From contig NZ_JWTB01000017.1 in the NCBI RefSeq assembly GCF_000813845.1, forward strand, positions 1 through 64,000: DNA of 64,000 nucleotides, read 5' to 3'. The notes beneath the pieces are model-generated. The model worked only from the letters and a program-made list of their open reading frames with translations, had not been told where the DNA came from and made no database searches. The translations under genes were made by a program, and so were the position numbers. The DNA is from Pseudarthrobacter phenanthrenivorans. GTDB taxonomy: Bacteria > Actinomycetota > Actinomycetes > Actinomycetales > Micrococcaceae. Of the stretch, positions 8,314-15,222 are shown piece by piece; positions within the stretch are counted from its first letter, which is position 1; every line of letters starts with the position of its first letter.

Positions 8314-9396
8314 ATGCGCTCCATCCGGCTGCTGGTCCCCGGCAACATCCACCACAGCTCCGGCGGGAATGTCTACAACGCGCGCCTGGTGGCCGGCCTC
8401 CAGGCGCATGGCGCCGAGGTTGAGGTCGTCGCCGTTGAGGGACGCTGGCCACAAGCCAGTGCCGGGGAACGACGACGGCTGGGCAGCCTTCTTGGCGCGT
8501 GGGAACCGGAGGCGGTTCCCGGGCAGGCAGTGGTCATCGTGGACGGGCTGGTGGCGGTGGGTGCCCCTGATGAACTGGAACTCGCGGCAAAAGCGGGCCA
8601 GGACATATGGGTCCTGGTGCATATGCCAGTGCCGGAAAGCTCCGGAACCGCAGCTCTGACCGGCGAAGCCCGCGCACTCCGGGCAGCAACCGGGGTGGTC
8701 TGCACCAGTACCTGGGCCGCTTCGAAGCTCACGGGCCGCGGACTTCCCCAGGCCGAAGTCGCCCTTCCCGGCGTTACTTCCGCGGCACAGGCGAAAGGTT
8801 CCGTTCCCCCGCACTTCATTGTTGTGGCGGCGCTGCTGCCGAACAAAGACCAGCTGCTCGCCGTCGGGGCCCTGGCCCAGGTGCAGGAGATCCCGTGGAC
8901 TGCGTCCTTCGTGGGCTCGGACCAGGCGGACCCGGACTACGCGCAGGAGGTCCGTGCCGCCATCGCGGCCCACGGGCTGGAAGAGAGGGTCCAACTCACC
9001 GGGGAACTCACCGGCGACCCCCTGGAAGCCGAATGGGCGCGCGCAAACCTCAGCTTCCTCGTTTCCCGGCAGGAGGCCTTCGGCATGGCTGTTACCGAAT
9101 CCCTGGCCCACGGTGTCCCGGTCCTGGTCCGCGAAGGGACAGGTGCGGTGGAGGCTCTTTCCTTGGCCAGCCTGGTGCCGGCCGACGGCGGACCGCGGCT
9201 TCCCGGCGCGGCACTGCCCCTTCCCGAAGGAGGGCCGGAGAGCCCGGGACGGCTGGCCGCCGTCCTCCGCCGCTGGCTTGAGGATCCAGGAATAAGGGAG
9301 GCGTGGCATGCAGCTGCCCTGAAGGCCCGGCCACGGCTGCCGGACTGGAACAGCACCGCGCAGCAGGTCCTGGCCATGCTGGGGGAGCGCGACTGA
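8314..9396 (+). CDS. GT4-type glycosyltransferase
   Basis: 360 residues in a GT-B, family 4 layout. The N-terminal domain opens with RLLVPGNIHHSSGGNVYNARL (Gly-rich acceptor loop), and VVAALLPNKDQLLAV marks the start of the C-terminal domain at about 165-185. The retaining-GT4 motif EAFGMAVTE (E-x7-E) is near 253-261, followed by SLAHGVPVLVRE. It would move a sugar from a nucleotide-sugar to an acceptor. The 2-bp gap to the PTPS-like gene argues that the acceptor is the product of the first two enzymes, by analogy to cyanobacterial pterin glucosides; this is inference. No membrane segment is visible. Confidence 0.75.
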   Translation: MRSIRLLVPGNIHHSSGGNVYNARLVAGLQAHGAEVEVVAVEGRWPQASAGERRRLGSLLGAWEPEAVPGQAVVIVDGLVAVGAPDELELAAKAGQDIWVLVHMPVPESSGTAALTGEARALRAATGVVCTSTWAASKLTGRGLPQAEVALPGVTSAAQAKGSVPPHFIVVAALLPNKDQLLAVGALAQVQEIPWTASFVGSDQADPDYAQEVRAAIAAHGLEERVQLTGELTGDPLEAEWARANLSFLVSRQEAFGMAVTESLAHGVPVLVREGTGAVEALSLASLVPADGGPRLPGAALPLPEGGPESPGRLAAVLRRWLEDPGIREAWHAAALKARPRLPDWNSTAQQVLAMLGERD

Positions 9397-9414
9397 CGGG
9401 AGCGCGGGAAACGC

Positions 9415-9437
9415 CGCCTGTCGGAGCCCCACAGGCG
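9415..9437. terminator. Short hairpin between convergent genes
   Basis: A 7-bp perfect stem (CGCCTGT with ACAGGCG) and a 9-nt loop lie between the glycosyltransferase stop and the end of tadA. It is weaker than the other terminators in this window. Confidence 0.5.
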
Positions 9438-9447
9438 TCACCGCAAC

Positions 9448-9954
9448 TTAGATCGCGCCGCGGTGCCCCGCGAAGAACTCGCGCAGCAACGCACCGCACT
9501 CCTCCCCGCGGACGCCCGGGTACACCTCAACCCAGTGATTGAGCCGCCGTTCGCGGAGGATATCGAACACGGAGCCGGCAGCGCCCGCCTTCTCGTCCCA
9601 GGCCCCGAAGACCACCCGCGGGATGCGGGCCAGCACAATCGCGCCGGCACACATGGCGCAGGGTTCCAGGGTGACCACCAACGTGCAGTCGGACAACCGC
9701 CAGCCGTCACCGGCGCCGCCCTCCCTCCGGGCCAATGCCTGCAACTGCCGCGCCGCCTCCCGGATGGCCACCACCTCGGCGTGGGCAGTGGGGTCGCCCA
9801 GCTCCTCGCGCTGGTTGCGGCCGGAACCCAGCACGCCGCCGTCGGGCCCGATTACCACAGCACCGATCGGCACGTCCTCCGTGGTCAGCGCCCGCCGGGC
9901 CTCCGCAAGGGCAAGGCCCATCCAGGCGTCGTGTTTCTTTTCCGGCAAGGGCAT
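9448..9954 (-). CDS. tadA: tRNA-specific adenosine deaminase TadA
   Basis: 168 residues of the cytidine deaminase fold. The zinc/catalytic motif HAE is at 58-60 and PCAMC at 98-102, the standard TadA pattern. TadA converts A34 to inosine in tRNA-Arg(ACG) so that CGU, CGC and CGA are read; its substrate tRNA is encoded in this same window at 31877-31953. ATG 9954 has no ribosome-binding site; TATCAT ends exactly 6 nt upstream, so the mRNA is probably leaderless. The divergent PAP2 gene starts 57 bp away. Confidence 0.93.
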   Translation of the reverse strand: MPLPEKKHDAWMGLALAEARRALTTEDVPIGAVVIGPDGGVLGSGRNQREELGDPTAHAEVVAIREAARQLQALARREGGAGDGWRLSDCTLVVTLEPCAMCAGAIVLARIPRVVFGAWDEKAGAAGSVFDILRERRLNHWVEVYPGVRGEECGALLREFFAGHRGAI

Positions 9955-9960
9955 GGCTCA

Positions 9961-9979
9961 ATGATAGTTTCGGGGGATA
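9961..9979. promoter_or_regulatory. Divergent tadA/PAP2 promoter core, near-copy of the upp promoter
   Basis: ATGATAGTTTCGGGGGATA matches ATGATAGTTTTGGGGGATG at 10811-10829 at 17 of 19 positions. Read on the minus strand it gives TATCAT, the -10 candidate of tadA; read on the plus strand it gives TAGTTT for the PAP2 gene. The two divergent -10 elements overlap. Confidence 0.55.
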
Positions 9980-10010
9980 TTCAGGTTACTTACCGACGCC
10001 GGGAGGCACC

Positions 10011-10814
10011 ATGGACACTCTTCGGGACCGCATAAGTATTTGGTTCAAACCGTACGCGGCACTGGTCCTCACGATCCTGGTGGGCGGCGTCATCATTGTG
10101 TCGCTGGCGCTGCTCGGTGCGGAGGTCTACGACAATGTGGTGGACTCAGCCGGCCTCGCTAACCTGGACAAGCCCGCGCTGGCCTTCGCCGAAAGCCTGC
10201 GGAGCCCAGGCCTCGATGCCTTCGTCACCGGCTTCACCAATATCGGCGGCGGCGTCGGCATGCCCATCCTGGCCAGCATCCTCACCGCCTGGCTGACCTT
10301 CCTTAGCCGGAACTGGCGGCCGTTGGTCCTTATCGGCGGGGCAGCAGCGGCCTCGGTCACGGCCACCACGTTCGGCAAGAAGCTGGTGGGCCGCACCCGC
10401 CCGGACCACGCCGACGCCGTTCCCCCGTACGAGGACTCGCCGTCCTTCCCCAGCGGCCACACCCTGAACACCACCGTGGTCATCAGCCTGGTGGTGTACC
10501 TCATCTGCCTTCAGTTCCACACCATGCGGGTCCGCGTCGCTGCCATCACGGGCGGCACCATCTTCATCATTGCCATGGGATTGAGCCGCGTTTTCCTGGG
10601 GCACCACTGGCTGACCGATGTCATGGCAGGGTGGCTGCTGGGCCTTACCTGGGTTGGTGTGGTGATTATGGCCCACCGGCTGTTCCACCTGGTCCGCAGG
10701 CGGGAGCATGCCGGCGCCGCGCCGTCGTTCGACCGTCCGATCGTGCGCGATGTGGTCGCCGAGGAAGTGCACGAGCACGGAGGCTCCGGGCCCGGGAAGG
10801 GCAGCGCCGGATGA
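10011..10814 (+). CDS. PAP2-family membrane phosphatase
   Basis: 267 residues and about six membrane segments. The three motifs of the lipid phosphatase family are all present: KKLVGRTRP (KX6RP), SFPSGHTLN (PSGH), and SRVFLGHHWLTD (SRX5HX3D) with the catalytic His in the last. It probably removes phosphate from lipid phosphates such as phosphatidic acid or undecaprenyl pyrophosphate at the outer membrane face. A polar tail of about 40 residues follows the last membrane segment. GGGAGG (10001-10006) precedes ATG 10011. upp starts 12 bp after the stop but carries its own promoter. Confidence 0.85.
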   Translation: MDTLRDRISIWFKPYAALVLTILVGGVIIVSLALLGAEVYDNVVDSAGLANLDKPALAFAESLRSPGLDAFVTGFTNIGGGVGMPILASILTAWLTFLSRNWRPLVLIGGAAAASVTATTFGKKLVGRTRPDHADAVPPYEDSPSFPSGHTLNTTVVISLVVYLICLQFHTMRVRVAAITGGTIFIIAMGLSRVFLGHHWLTDVMAGWLLGLTWVGVVIMAHRLFHLVRRREHAGAAPSFDRPIVRDVVAEEVHEHGGSGPGKGSAG

Positions 10815-10829
10815 TAGTTTTGGGGGATG
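10811..10829 (+). promoter_or_regulatory. upp promoter with -10 six nt from the start codon
   Basis: TAGTTT (10815-10820) is followed by TGGGGG and then ATG 10827, so transcription should begin at or next to the start codon. The element is repeated at 9961-9979. Confidence 0.55.
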
Positions 10830-11462
10830 CGTACTCTCGTTGTTGACCACCCCCTGGTCGCCCACAAGCTCACCGTCCTGCGGGACAAGAACACACCGTC
10901 CCCTGTCTTCCGGCAGCTGACGGAAGAGCTGGTGACCCTGCTGGCCTATGAGGCCACCCGGGAAGTCCGCACCGAGCCCGTCACCATCGAAACGCCCGTC
11001 AGCACAACCATCGGCACCGCGTTCACCAAACCCACCCCGCTGGTTGTCCCGATCCTCCGTGCCGGCCTGGGAATGCTGGAAGGCATGACCAAGCTGGTCC
11101 CCACCGCTGAGGTGGGCTTCCTGGGCATGGCCCGGGACGAGGAAACGCTGGACATCATAACCTATGCGGAGCGCCTCCCGGAGGACCTCACCGGCCGCCA
11201 GGTCTTCGTCCTGGACCCCATGCTGGCTACCGGCGGCACGCTGCGCGAGGCCATCAAGTTCCTGTTCAAGCGCGGCGCGTCGGACGTCACCTGCATCTGC
11301 CTGCTCGCGGCGCCGGAGGGCCTGGCCAGGCTGGAGGAGGAGCTGTCCGGGGCCAACGTGCACATTGTCCTGGCCTCCATCGACGAGAAGCTCAACGAGA
11401 AGTCCTACATCGTTCCGGGCCTGGGCGACGCCGGCGACCGCCTCTACGGCATCGCAGGGTAA
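10827..11462 (+). CDS. upp: Uracil phosphoribosyltransferase
   Basis: 211 residues, the normal length. It makes UMP from uracil and PRPP in pyrimidine salvage. The PRPP-binding loop DPMLATGGT is near residue 130, and the uracil-binding end [15 protein letters not shown] is intact. RAGLGMLEG near 70-80 is also typical of the family. The mRNA looks leaderless. Confidence 0.95.
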   Translation: MRTLVVDHPLVAHKLTVLRDKNTPSPVFRQLTEELVTLLAYEATREVRTEPVTIETPVSTTIGTAFTKPTPLVVPILRAGLGMLEGMTKLVPTAEVGFLGMARDEETLDIITYAERLPEDLTGRQVFVLDPMLATGGTLREAIKFLFKRGASDVTCICLLAAPEGLARLEEELSGANVHIVLASIDEKLNEKSYIVPGLGDAGDRLYGIAG

Positions 11463-11506
11463 GGTCCACCCTTTTTCAGCCGGCCTCCTGCCGCTAGCCT
11501 GAGCGG

Positions 11507-11896
11507 ATGGACTGGAAACTCGAACTCGTTTTTGTCCCCGTATCCGACGTCGACCGGGCCAAGGACTTCTACGTCAATAAGGTCGGTTTCAACGCCGATT
11601 ATGACGAGCGTCCCTCGGATTCAATCCGCTTCGTGCAGTTGACGCCGCCCGGTTCGGCCTGCTCCATCTGCATCGGCGAAGGACTCACGGACGCCCCGCC
11701 CGGCACCGGATCCAACCTCCAGATGGTGGTCAGCGACATCAAGGCCGCCCACGACTTCCTGAAGAACAACGGCGTGGACGTCAGCGACATCGACGTGCAG
11801 GACTGGGGCCACTTCGTCCATTTCGCCGATCCCGACGGCAACAGGTGGTCTGTCCAGTACATCCCATGGCGCAATGAGGGCCAGGCCAGCCCTTAA
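11507..11896 (+). CDS. VOC-superfamily (glyoxalase-like) protein
   Basis: 129 residues with the paired beta-alpha-beta-beta-beta modules of the vicinal-oxygen-chelate fold: ELVFVPVSDVDRAKDFYVNKVGF at the start and HFVHFADPDGNRWSVQ at the end. Members bind a metal and act on lactoylglutathione, catechols or antibiotics; many are unassigned, and I cannot name a substrate. TAGCCT lies 6 nt before ATG, the leaderless pattern. The gene ends at a very strong hairpin. Confidence 0.75.
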   Translation: MDWKLELVFVPVSDVDRAKDFYVNKVGFNADYDERPSDSIRFVQLTPPGSACSICIGEGLTDAPPGTGSNLQMVVSDIKAAHDFLKNNGVDVSDIDVQDWGHFVHFADPDGNRWSVQYIPWRNEGQASP

Positions 11897-11903
11897 AGCA
11901 AAC

Positions 11904-11933
11904 CGCGGGCCGCATCACGTGATGCGGCCCGCG
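11904..11933. terminator. 30-bp perfect palindrome, bidirectional terminator
   Basis: The sequence from CGCGGGCC to GGCCCGCG is a perfect palindrome centred between 11918 and 11919. It lies 8 bp after the VOC stop and 34 bp after the end of the opposing transglycosylase gene. Confidence 0.75.
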
Positions 11934-11967
11934 TCTTGCGCCGGTTCCCCTCTGCGGGGTGCCGTGC

Positions 11968-12678
11968 CTAGTACCAGTTGTGAGCCAAGTGGAAGTTCAG
12001 GGCACCGCAGGGCGACTGGTAGCTCTTCTTGATGTAGTCCAGGCCCCAGTTGATCTGCGTGCGGTAATTGGTGAGGTAGTCCGCACCGGCGCTCGCCATC
12101 TTCTCCGCGGGAAGGGACTGGACGATCCCGTAGGCGCCGCTGCTGGCGTTGGTGGCGGTGGTGGTCCAGTCCGATTCCTTGGTCCAGAGCGTCTGCAGGC
12201 ACTGCATCTGGTCCGGGCCCCAGCCAAAGGAGGCCAGCTGGCCGGCGGCGTACGCCTGGGCGCCGGCCGGGTCGTTAATTGCGACGGCGGGAGCCGGCTC
12301 GGGTGCCTTGGCGGGTTCGGGTGCCGGGGCGGGTGCGGGGGCTGCCGGCGCCGGTGCGGGCGCTGCCGGGGCGGGTTCCGCTGCCTGGGGCGCGACCGTG
12401 ATTGCTGCCGGGGCGGGGCCGGCCGCCGGGTTGGAACGGATCTCGCTCTTCTCGATGCTCATTTGGGAGTCGGCCGCTGCCGTGGAAGAGTTGGAGCCGG
12501 TGGATGACACTGGGGTCAGGCCGCTGGTGGCCTGGCCTGCAGCGCCTACGCCCACCAGCACCGCGCACGATGCTGCGAGGATTCCCGCGCGCTGGCCCAG
12601 GGTGGTTTTCTTGGCCTGCTTGGCGGCCCGGTGTTTAGCCTTGGCCTGCAGGCGTGCTTCTGCCGTGTTTTTGGACAT
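11968..12678 (-). CDS. Secreted transglycosylase-like protein with Pro/Ala stalk
   Basis: 236 residues. A basic start (KAKHRAAKQAKKT) precedes a hydrophobic segment at about 28-48, giving a signal or anchor. Residues about 90-135 are a Pro-Ala-rich stalk (repeats of PAPAP). The C-terminal about 100 residues resemble a soluble lytic transglycosylase/aggregation-promoting-factor domain: LASFGWGPDQMQCLQTLWTKESDW, in which the Glu of KESDW is the expected catalytic acid, then NASSGAYGIVQSLP and INWGLDYIKKSY. It would act on peptidoglycan outside the cell. A c-di-AMP riboswitch and an MtrA-box-like site lie upstream, both known to control such hydrolases in actinobacteria. AGAGGCG is the likely ribosome-binding site and lies just 3' of the riboswitch. 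Confidence 0.82.
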   Translation of the reverse strand: MSKNTAEARLQAKAKHRAAKQAKKTTLGQRAGILAASCAVLVGVGAAGQATSGLTPVSSTGSNSSTAAADSQMSIEKSEIRSNPAAGPAPAAITVAPQAAEPAPAAPAPAPAAPAPAPAPEPAKAPEPAPAVAINDPAGAQAYAAGQLASFGWGPDQMQCLQTLWTKESDWTTTATNASSGAYGIVQSLPAEKMASAGADYLTNYRTQINWGLDYIKKSYQSPCGALNFHLAHNWY

Positions 12679-12691
12679 GATTGATCGCCTC

Positions 12692-12862
12692 TCACACCTG
12701 CGGAGTTAGCTGTCGGGTTCGGATGAGGGCATCCGGCCATACGGAAAGAACACGTACTGGCTTAACCCCAAGGGCATTCATTGCCCGGGACGGTGGGTCC
12801 CCCGCCTCTGCCGTAGCTCAATCGGGATCCGGGGAAGCGGCAGAGCTTGGCGTCAACCCGGG
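12692..12862 (-). promoter_or_regulatory. c-di-AMP riboswitch (ydaO-yuaA type)
   Basis: The minus strand between promoter and gene carries the hallmarks of the ydaO/yuaA aptamer. Near the 3' end is CCGAACCC-GACAGCTAAC (GACAGCTAAC at 12714-12705), followed by CTCCGCAGGTGTGAGAGG. Near the 5' end are GGGTTGACGCC (about 12859-12849) and GCTCTGCCGC (about 12846-12837), with a GGGGTTAAGCC segment between. These short conserved blocks are recognised from memory of the family. In actinobacteria this riboswitch commonly precedes Rpf, NlpC/P60 and transglycosylase genes and turns expression off when c-di-AMP is high. Boundaries are approximate. Confidence 0.88.
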
Positions 12863-12906
12863 ATATGCGGCCCGAACGGGGACCGCACCCAATCGACGGT
12901 ACAGGA

Positions 12907-12945
12907 AGGATACGAAAAAGTCACATTTAGGTAACGGAAGTCACG
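12907..12945 (-). promoter_or_regulatory. Promoter of the transglycosylase with an MtrA-box-like site
   Basis: TATCCT (12912-12907, minus strand) is a good -10. At the -35 position lies GTAACG-GAA-GTCACG (12931-12945 on the plus strand), matching the MtrA consensus GTAACG-N3-GTAACG with one mismatch. MtrA is a conserved actinobacterial response regulator of cell-wall hydrolase genes. Confidence 0.5.
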
Positions 12946-12984
12946 GTGGCAGCGAGTCGAATTGCGCACCGGTTCAGGTTTGGC

Positions 12985-15216
12985 TCAGCCGCCAAGCAGG
13001 TAGACGGTGGTGCCGCCGATGCTCCGTGCGGTGAAGTTTTCCGCTACCCACTGGGCAATCCGGGCGGCGGCGTCTGAGCCTGTGCTGGACCGGGTGGTTC
13101 CGCCCGCAATGAAGTAGTGGATCTTCCCCTGCGACACCAGCTCCTGGAACTGCTCAAGGGTGGGGGAGGGGTCGGTCCCGTTGAAGCCGCCGACTGCCAT
13201 CACAGGCAGTTCCGTTGCCAATTGGTAACCGGCAGCATTGTTGGAGCCCACCACCGCCGCCGCCCAGGTGTACCCCGCTGCACCGTCTTTCAATGCTGCC
13301 ACCAGGTCTGATGACGGGGTGGGGGCGCCAAGAAGGCCACCCATGGCGCCGCCTGCACCGCCGCCACGGCCGCCGGCCACACCAGCTCCGCCGGGGCCTT
13401 GTCCGGCCTGGCCGGGTCCTGCCTGGCCCGCCCCGGACTGGCCGGGTCCTGCCTGCCCGGAGCCGACCTGGTTTTGTCCGGTTCGGCCGCCGAACTGCCG
13501 GGTATTGCCGCCCGTGCCGGGCCCACCGGTCCTGTTGGCACCGGAGCCGCCGGGGCCGGCAAATGCTGTCGCCGGCCCGGCGCTGACAATGGCCCCGCTG
13601 TGTGCCGTTGCCGCCGTGGAGATGGAGAACGCCAGAGGTCCGGCGAGCGACGCCGCAATGGCGAGCGCCGCCGTCGCACGCTGCACCGCCGTCGTCCACC
13701 GCCCCGCTGCGGTCCGCTGCACCGCTGTCGTCCAGTGCACCGCTGTCGTCCACTGCACCGCCGTCGTCCACTGCATGGAGCGCAGGCGAAGGAACCTGCT
13801 CAGTCCAACTCCTGCCGCGGCCGCCAGGCCTGCTGCCAGGACCAGCCAGCGGAACCAGGGACCATAGGCGGTGGTGGTACCGAGCAGCTGGAACGCCATA
13901 ACTACTGCCGCGGCCGTAGCTGAAGCCACTGCCACGGCCGCGGCCGGCTGGTGCCGGTGCTGCCACAGGAGAACCCCGCCCAACCCGGCAAGCCCGGCTA
14001 TCCCGGGCGCCAGTGCCACCGCGTAGTAAGGGTGGATGATGCCGGACATGAAGCTGAACACCAGGCCGGTCACCAGCACCCACGAGCCCCAGACGATGAC
14101 GCTGCCGCGCACCATGTCCGTCCGCGGGGCCCGCCGGCCCACCCAGAGAAGGCCCGCGGCCAGGATCAGGGCGGATGGCAGAAGCCATGCGATCTGGCCG
14201 CCGAACTCGCTGTTGAACATCCGCAGCAGCCCGGGAACACCCCAGCCGTTGCCGCCACCCACGCTGCCCGTCTCGTCGCCGGTCAGCCGGCCAAGGCCGT
14301 TGTAGCCCAGCGTCAGCTCCAGGATGGAGTTGTCCTGCGAGCCGCCGATGTAGGGGCGCATGCCGGCAGGTGTCAGCTCCACCGCAAGGAGCCACCATCC
14401 GGCCGAAGCCGCCATCGCGGCGCCGGCGGCAGCCAGCCACAGCAGCCGCCGCCCCATCCTGCCGCGGCCCGCCGCCAGGACCGCCAGGGCAAAGCCGGGA
14501 ACCACCAGCAGCACCTGCAACTGCTTGGCCAGGAAACCCAAGCCCAGGAACACCCCCGCCAGCAGGAGCCACCGCAGCCGGTCCTCCTGGATGGCCCGGA
14601 GGACCGCGTAGCCTGCCGCTGTCATGAGCAGCACCAGCAGGGCGTCCGGGTTGTTGAACCGGAACATCAGGGTGGCCACCGGGGTGAGGGCAAGGACGGC
14701 GGCGGCCAGCAGCCCGGCCCGGTGCGCGAGCCTTGCGTCACCGGTGGCCGGGGCTGCCGCCCGCCGGACGGCGAGGTAGAGCAGCCACGCCGCGCCGACC
14801 CCCATCAACGCTTCGGGCACCAGGATGCTCCAGGAATTCAGCCCGAAGAGCCGGACGGACAATCCCGTGATCCACAGCGACGCCGGCGGCTTGTCCACCG
14901 TGATGGAGTTGGCCGCATCGGATGAACCGAAGAACCAGGCCGTCCAGTCCTGCGATCCGGCCTGGGCCGCCGCCGAGTAGAACGCATTCGCCCAGCCGGA
15001 CGCCCCCAGGTTCCAGAGGTACAGCGCTGCGGTGCCCGCGAGGACGGCAGCCAGTTCCAGCCGCTGCAGCCCGGCTGGCCAGGCCCGCCGCGCTGCAGGG
15101 ACGTCCTGTGCCGTGCCCGGAGCGGGGGAAGCTGTTCCGGCTGCCCGGTCGGGACGGGACGGCGCAAAGCCGGTAGCGATGCGTCGGTACGTGGTGCTGG
15201 TGAATCGGCCGGCCAT
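12985..15216 (-). CDS. GT39-family integral-membrane glycosyltransferase (first paralogue)
   Basis: 743 residues with many membrane segments in the N-terminal about 480. It has the GT-C family 39/ArnT-like pattern: ITVDKPP at 105-111 after the first membrane segment, SWSILVPEALMGV, and FNNPDALLVLLM. Such enzymes use polyprenyl-phosphate sugars on the outer face of the membrane. Residues about 478-510 hold a six-residue repeat (see 13682-13771). After a last membrane segment comes a Gly/Gln/Pro-rich linker (about 550-630) and an extracytoplasmic C-terminal domain of about 110 residues (LPVMAVGGFNGTDPSPTLEQFQ...) shared with the next gene. It starts 6 bp after that gene's stop, with AGGA as the site, so it is translationally coupled. 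Confidence 0.85.
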   Translation of the reverse strand: MAGRFTSTTYRRIATGFAPSRPDRAAGTASPAPGTAQDVPAARRAWPAGLQRLELAAVLAGTAALYLWNLGASGWANAFYSAAAQAGSQDWTAWFFGSSDAANSITVDKPPASLWITGLSVRLFGLNSWSILVPEALMGVGAAWLLYLAVRRAAAPATGDARLAHRAGLLAAAVLALTPVATLMFRFNNPDALLVLLMTAAGYAVLRAIQEDRLRWLLLAGVFLGLGFLAKQLQVLLVVPGFALAVLAAGRGRMGRRLLWLAAAGAAMAASAGWWLLAVELTPAGMRPYIGGSQDNSILELTLGYNGLGRLTGDETGSVGGGNGWGVPGLLRMFNSEFGGQIAWLLPSALILAAGLLWVGRRAPRTDMVRGSVIVWGSWVLVTGLVFSFMSGIIHPYYAVALAPGIAGLAGLGGVLLWQHRHQPAAAVAVASATAAAVVMAFQLLGTTTAYGPWFRWLVLAAGLAAAAGVGLSRFLRLRSMQWTTAVQWTTAVHWTTAVQRTAAGRWTTAVQRATAALAIAASLAGPLAFSISTAATAHSGAIVSAGPATAFAGPGGSGANRTGGPGTGGNTRQFGGRTGQNQVGSGQAGPGQSGAGQAGPGQAGQGPGGAGVAGGRGGGAGGAMGGLLGAPTPSSDLVAALKDGAAGYTWAAAVVGSNNAAGYQLATELPVMAVGGFNGTDPSPTLEQFQELVSQGKIHYFIAGGTTRSSTGSDAAARIAQWVAENFTARSIGGTTVYLLGG
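13682..13771 (-). repeat. 18-bp tandem repeat, five units, inside the GT39 gene
   Basis: Five consecutive 18-bp units of the type TGCACCGC(C/T)GTCGTCCA(C/G) run from 13682 to 13771, the second unit diverged. In protein they give a WTTAV(Q/H) repeat in a loop between membrane segments. Unit length is a multiple of three, so copy changes keep the frame. The paralogue at 15223-17373 lacks it. Confidence 0.85.
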
Positions 15217-15222
15217 GGCGTC

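Noticed and set aside
8314..9396. Glycosyltransferase as part of an exopolysaccharide cluster
   Set aside because: There is no polymerase, flippase or other sugar gene nearby; the 2-bp gap ties it to the PTPS-like gene instead.
13680..13775. CRISPR-like look of the 18-bp repeats
   Set aside because: Units are contiguous without spacers, multiples of three, and inside an open reading frame.
13154..14572. Open frame of 472 codons on the same strand as the GT39 gene in another frame
   Set aside because: Pro/Arg/Gly-rich translation without any domain; the GT39 frame has membrane segments and DKPP.
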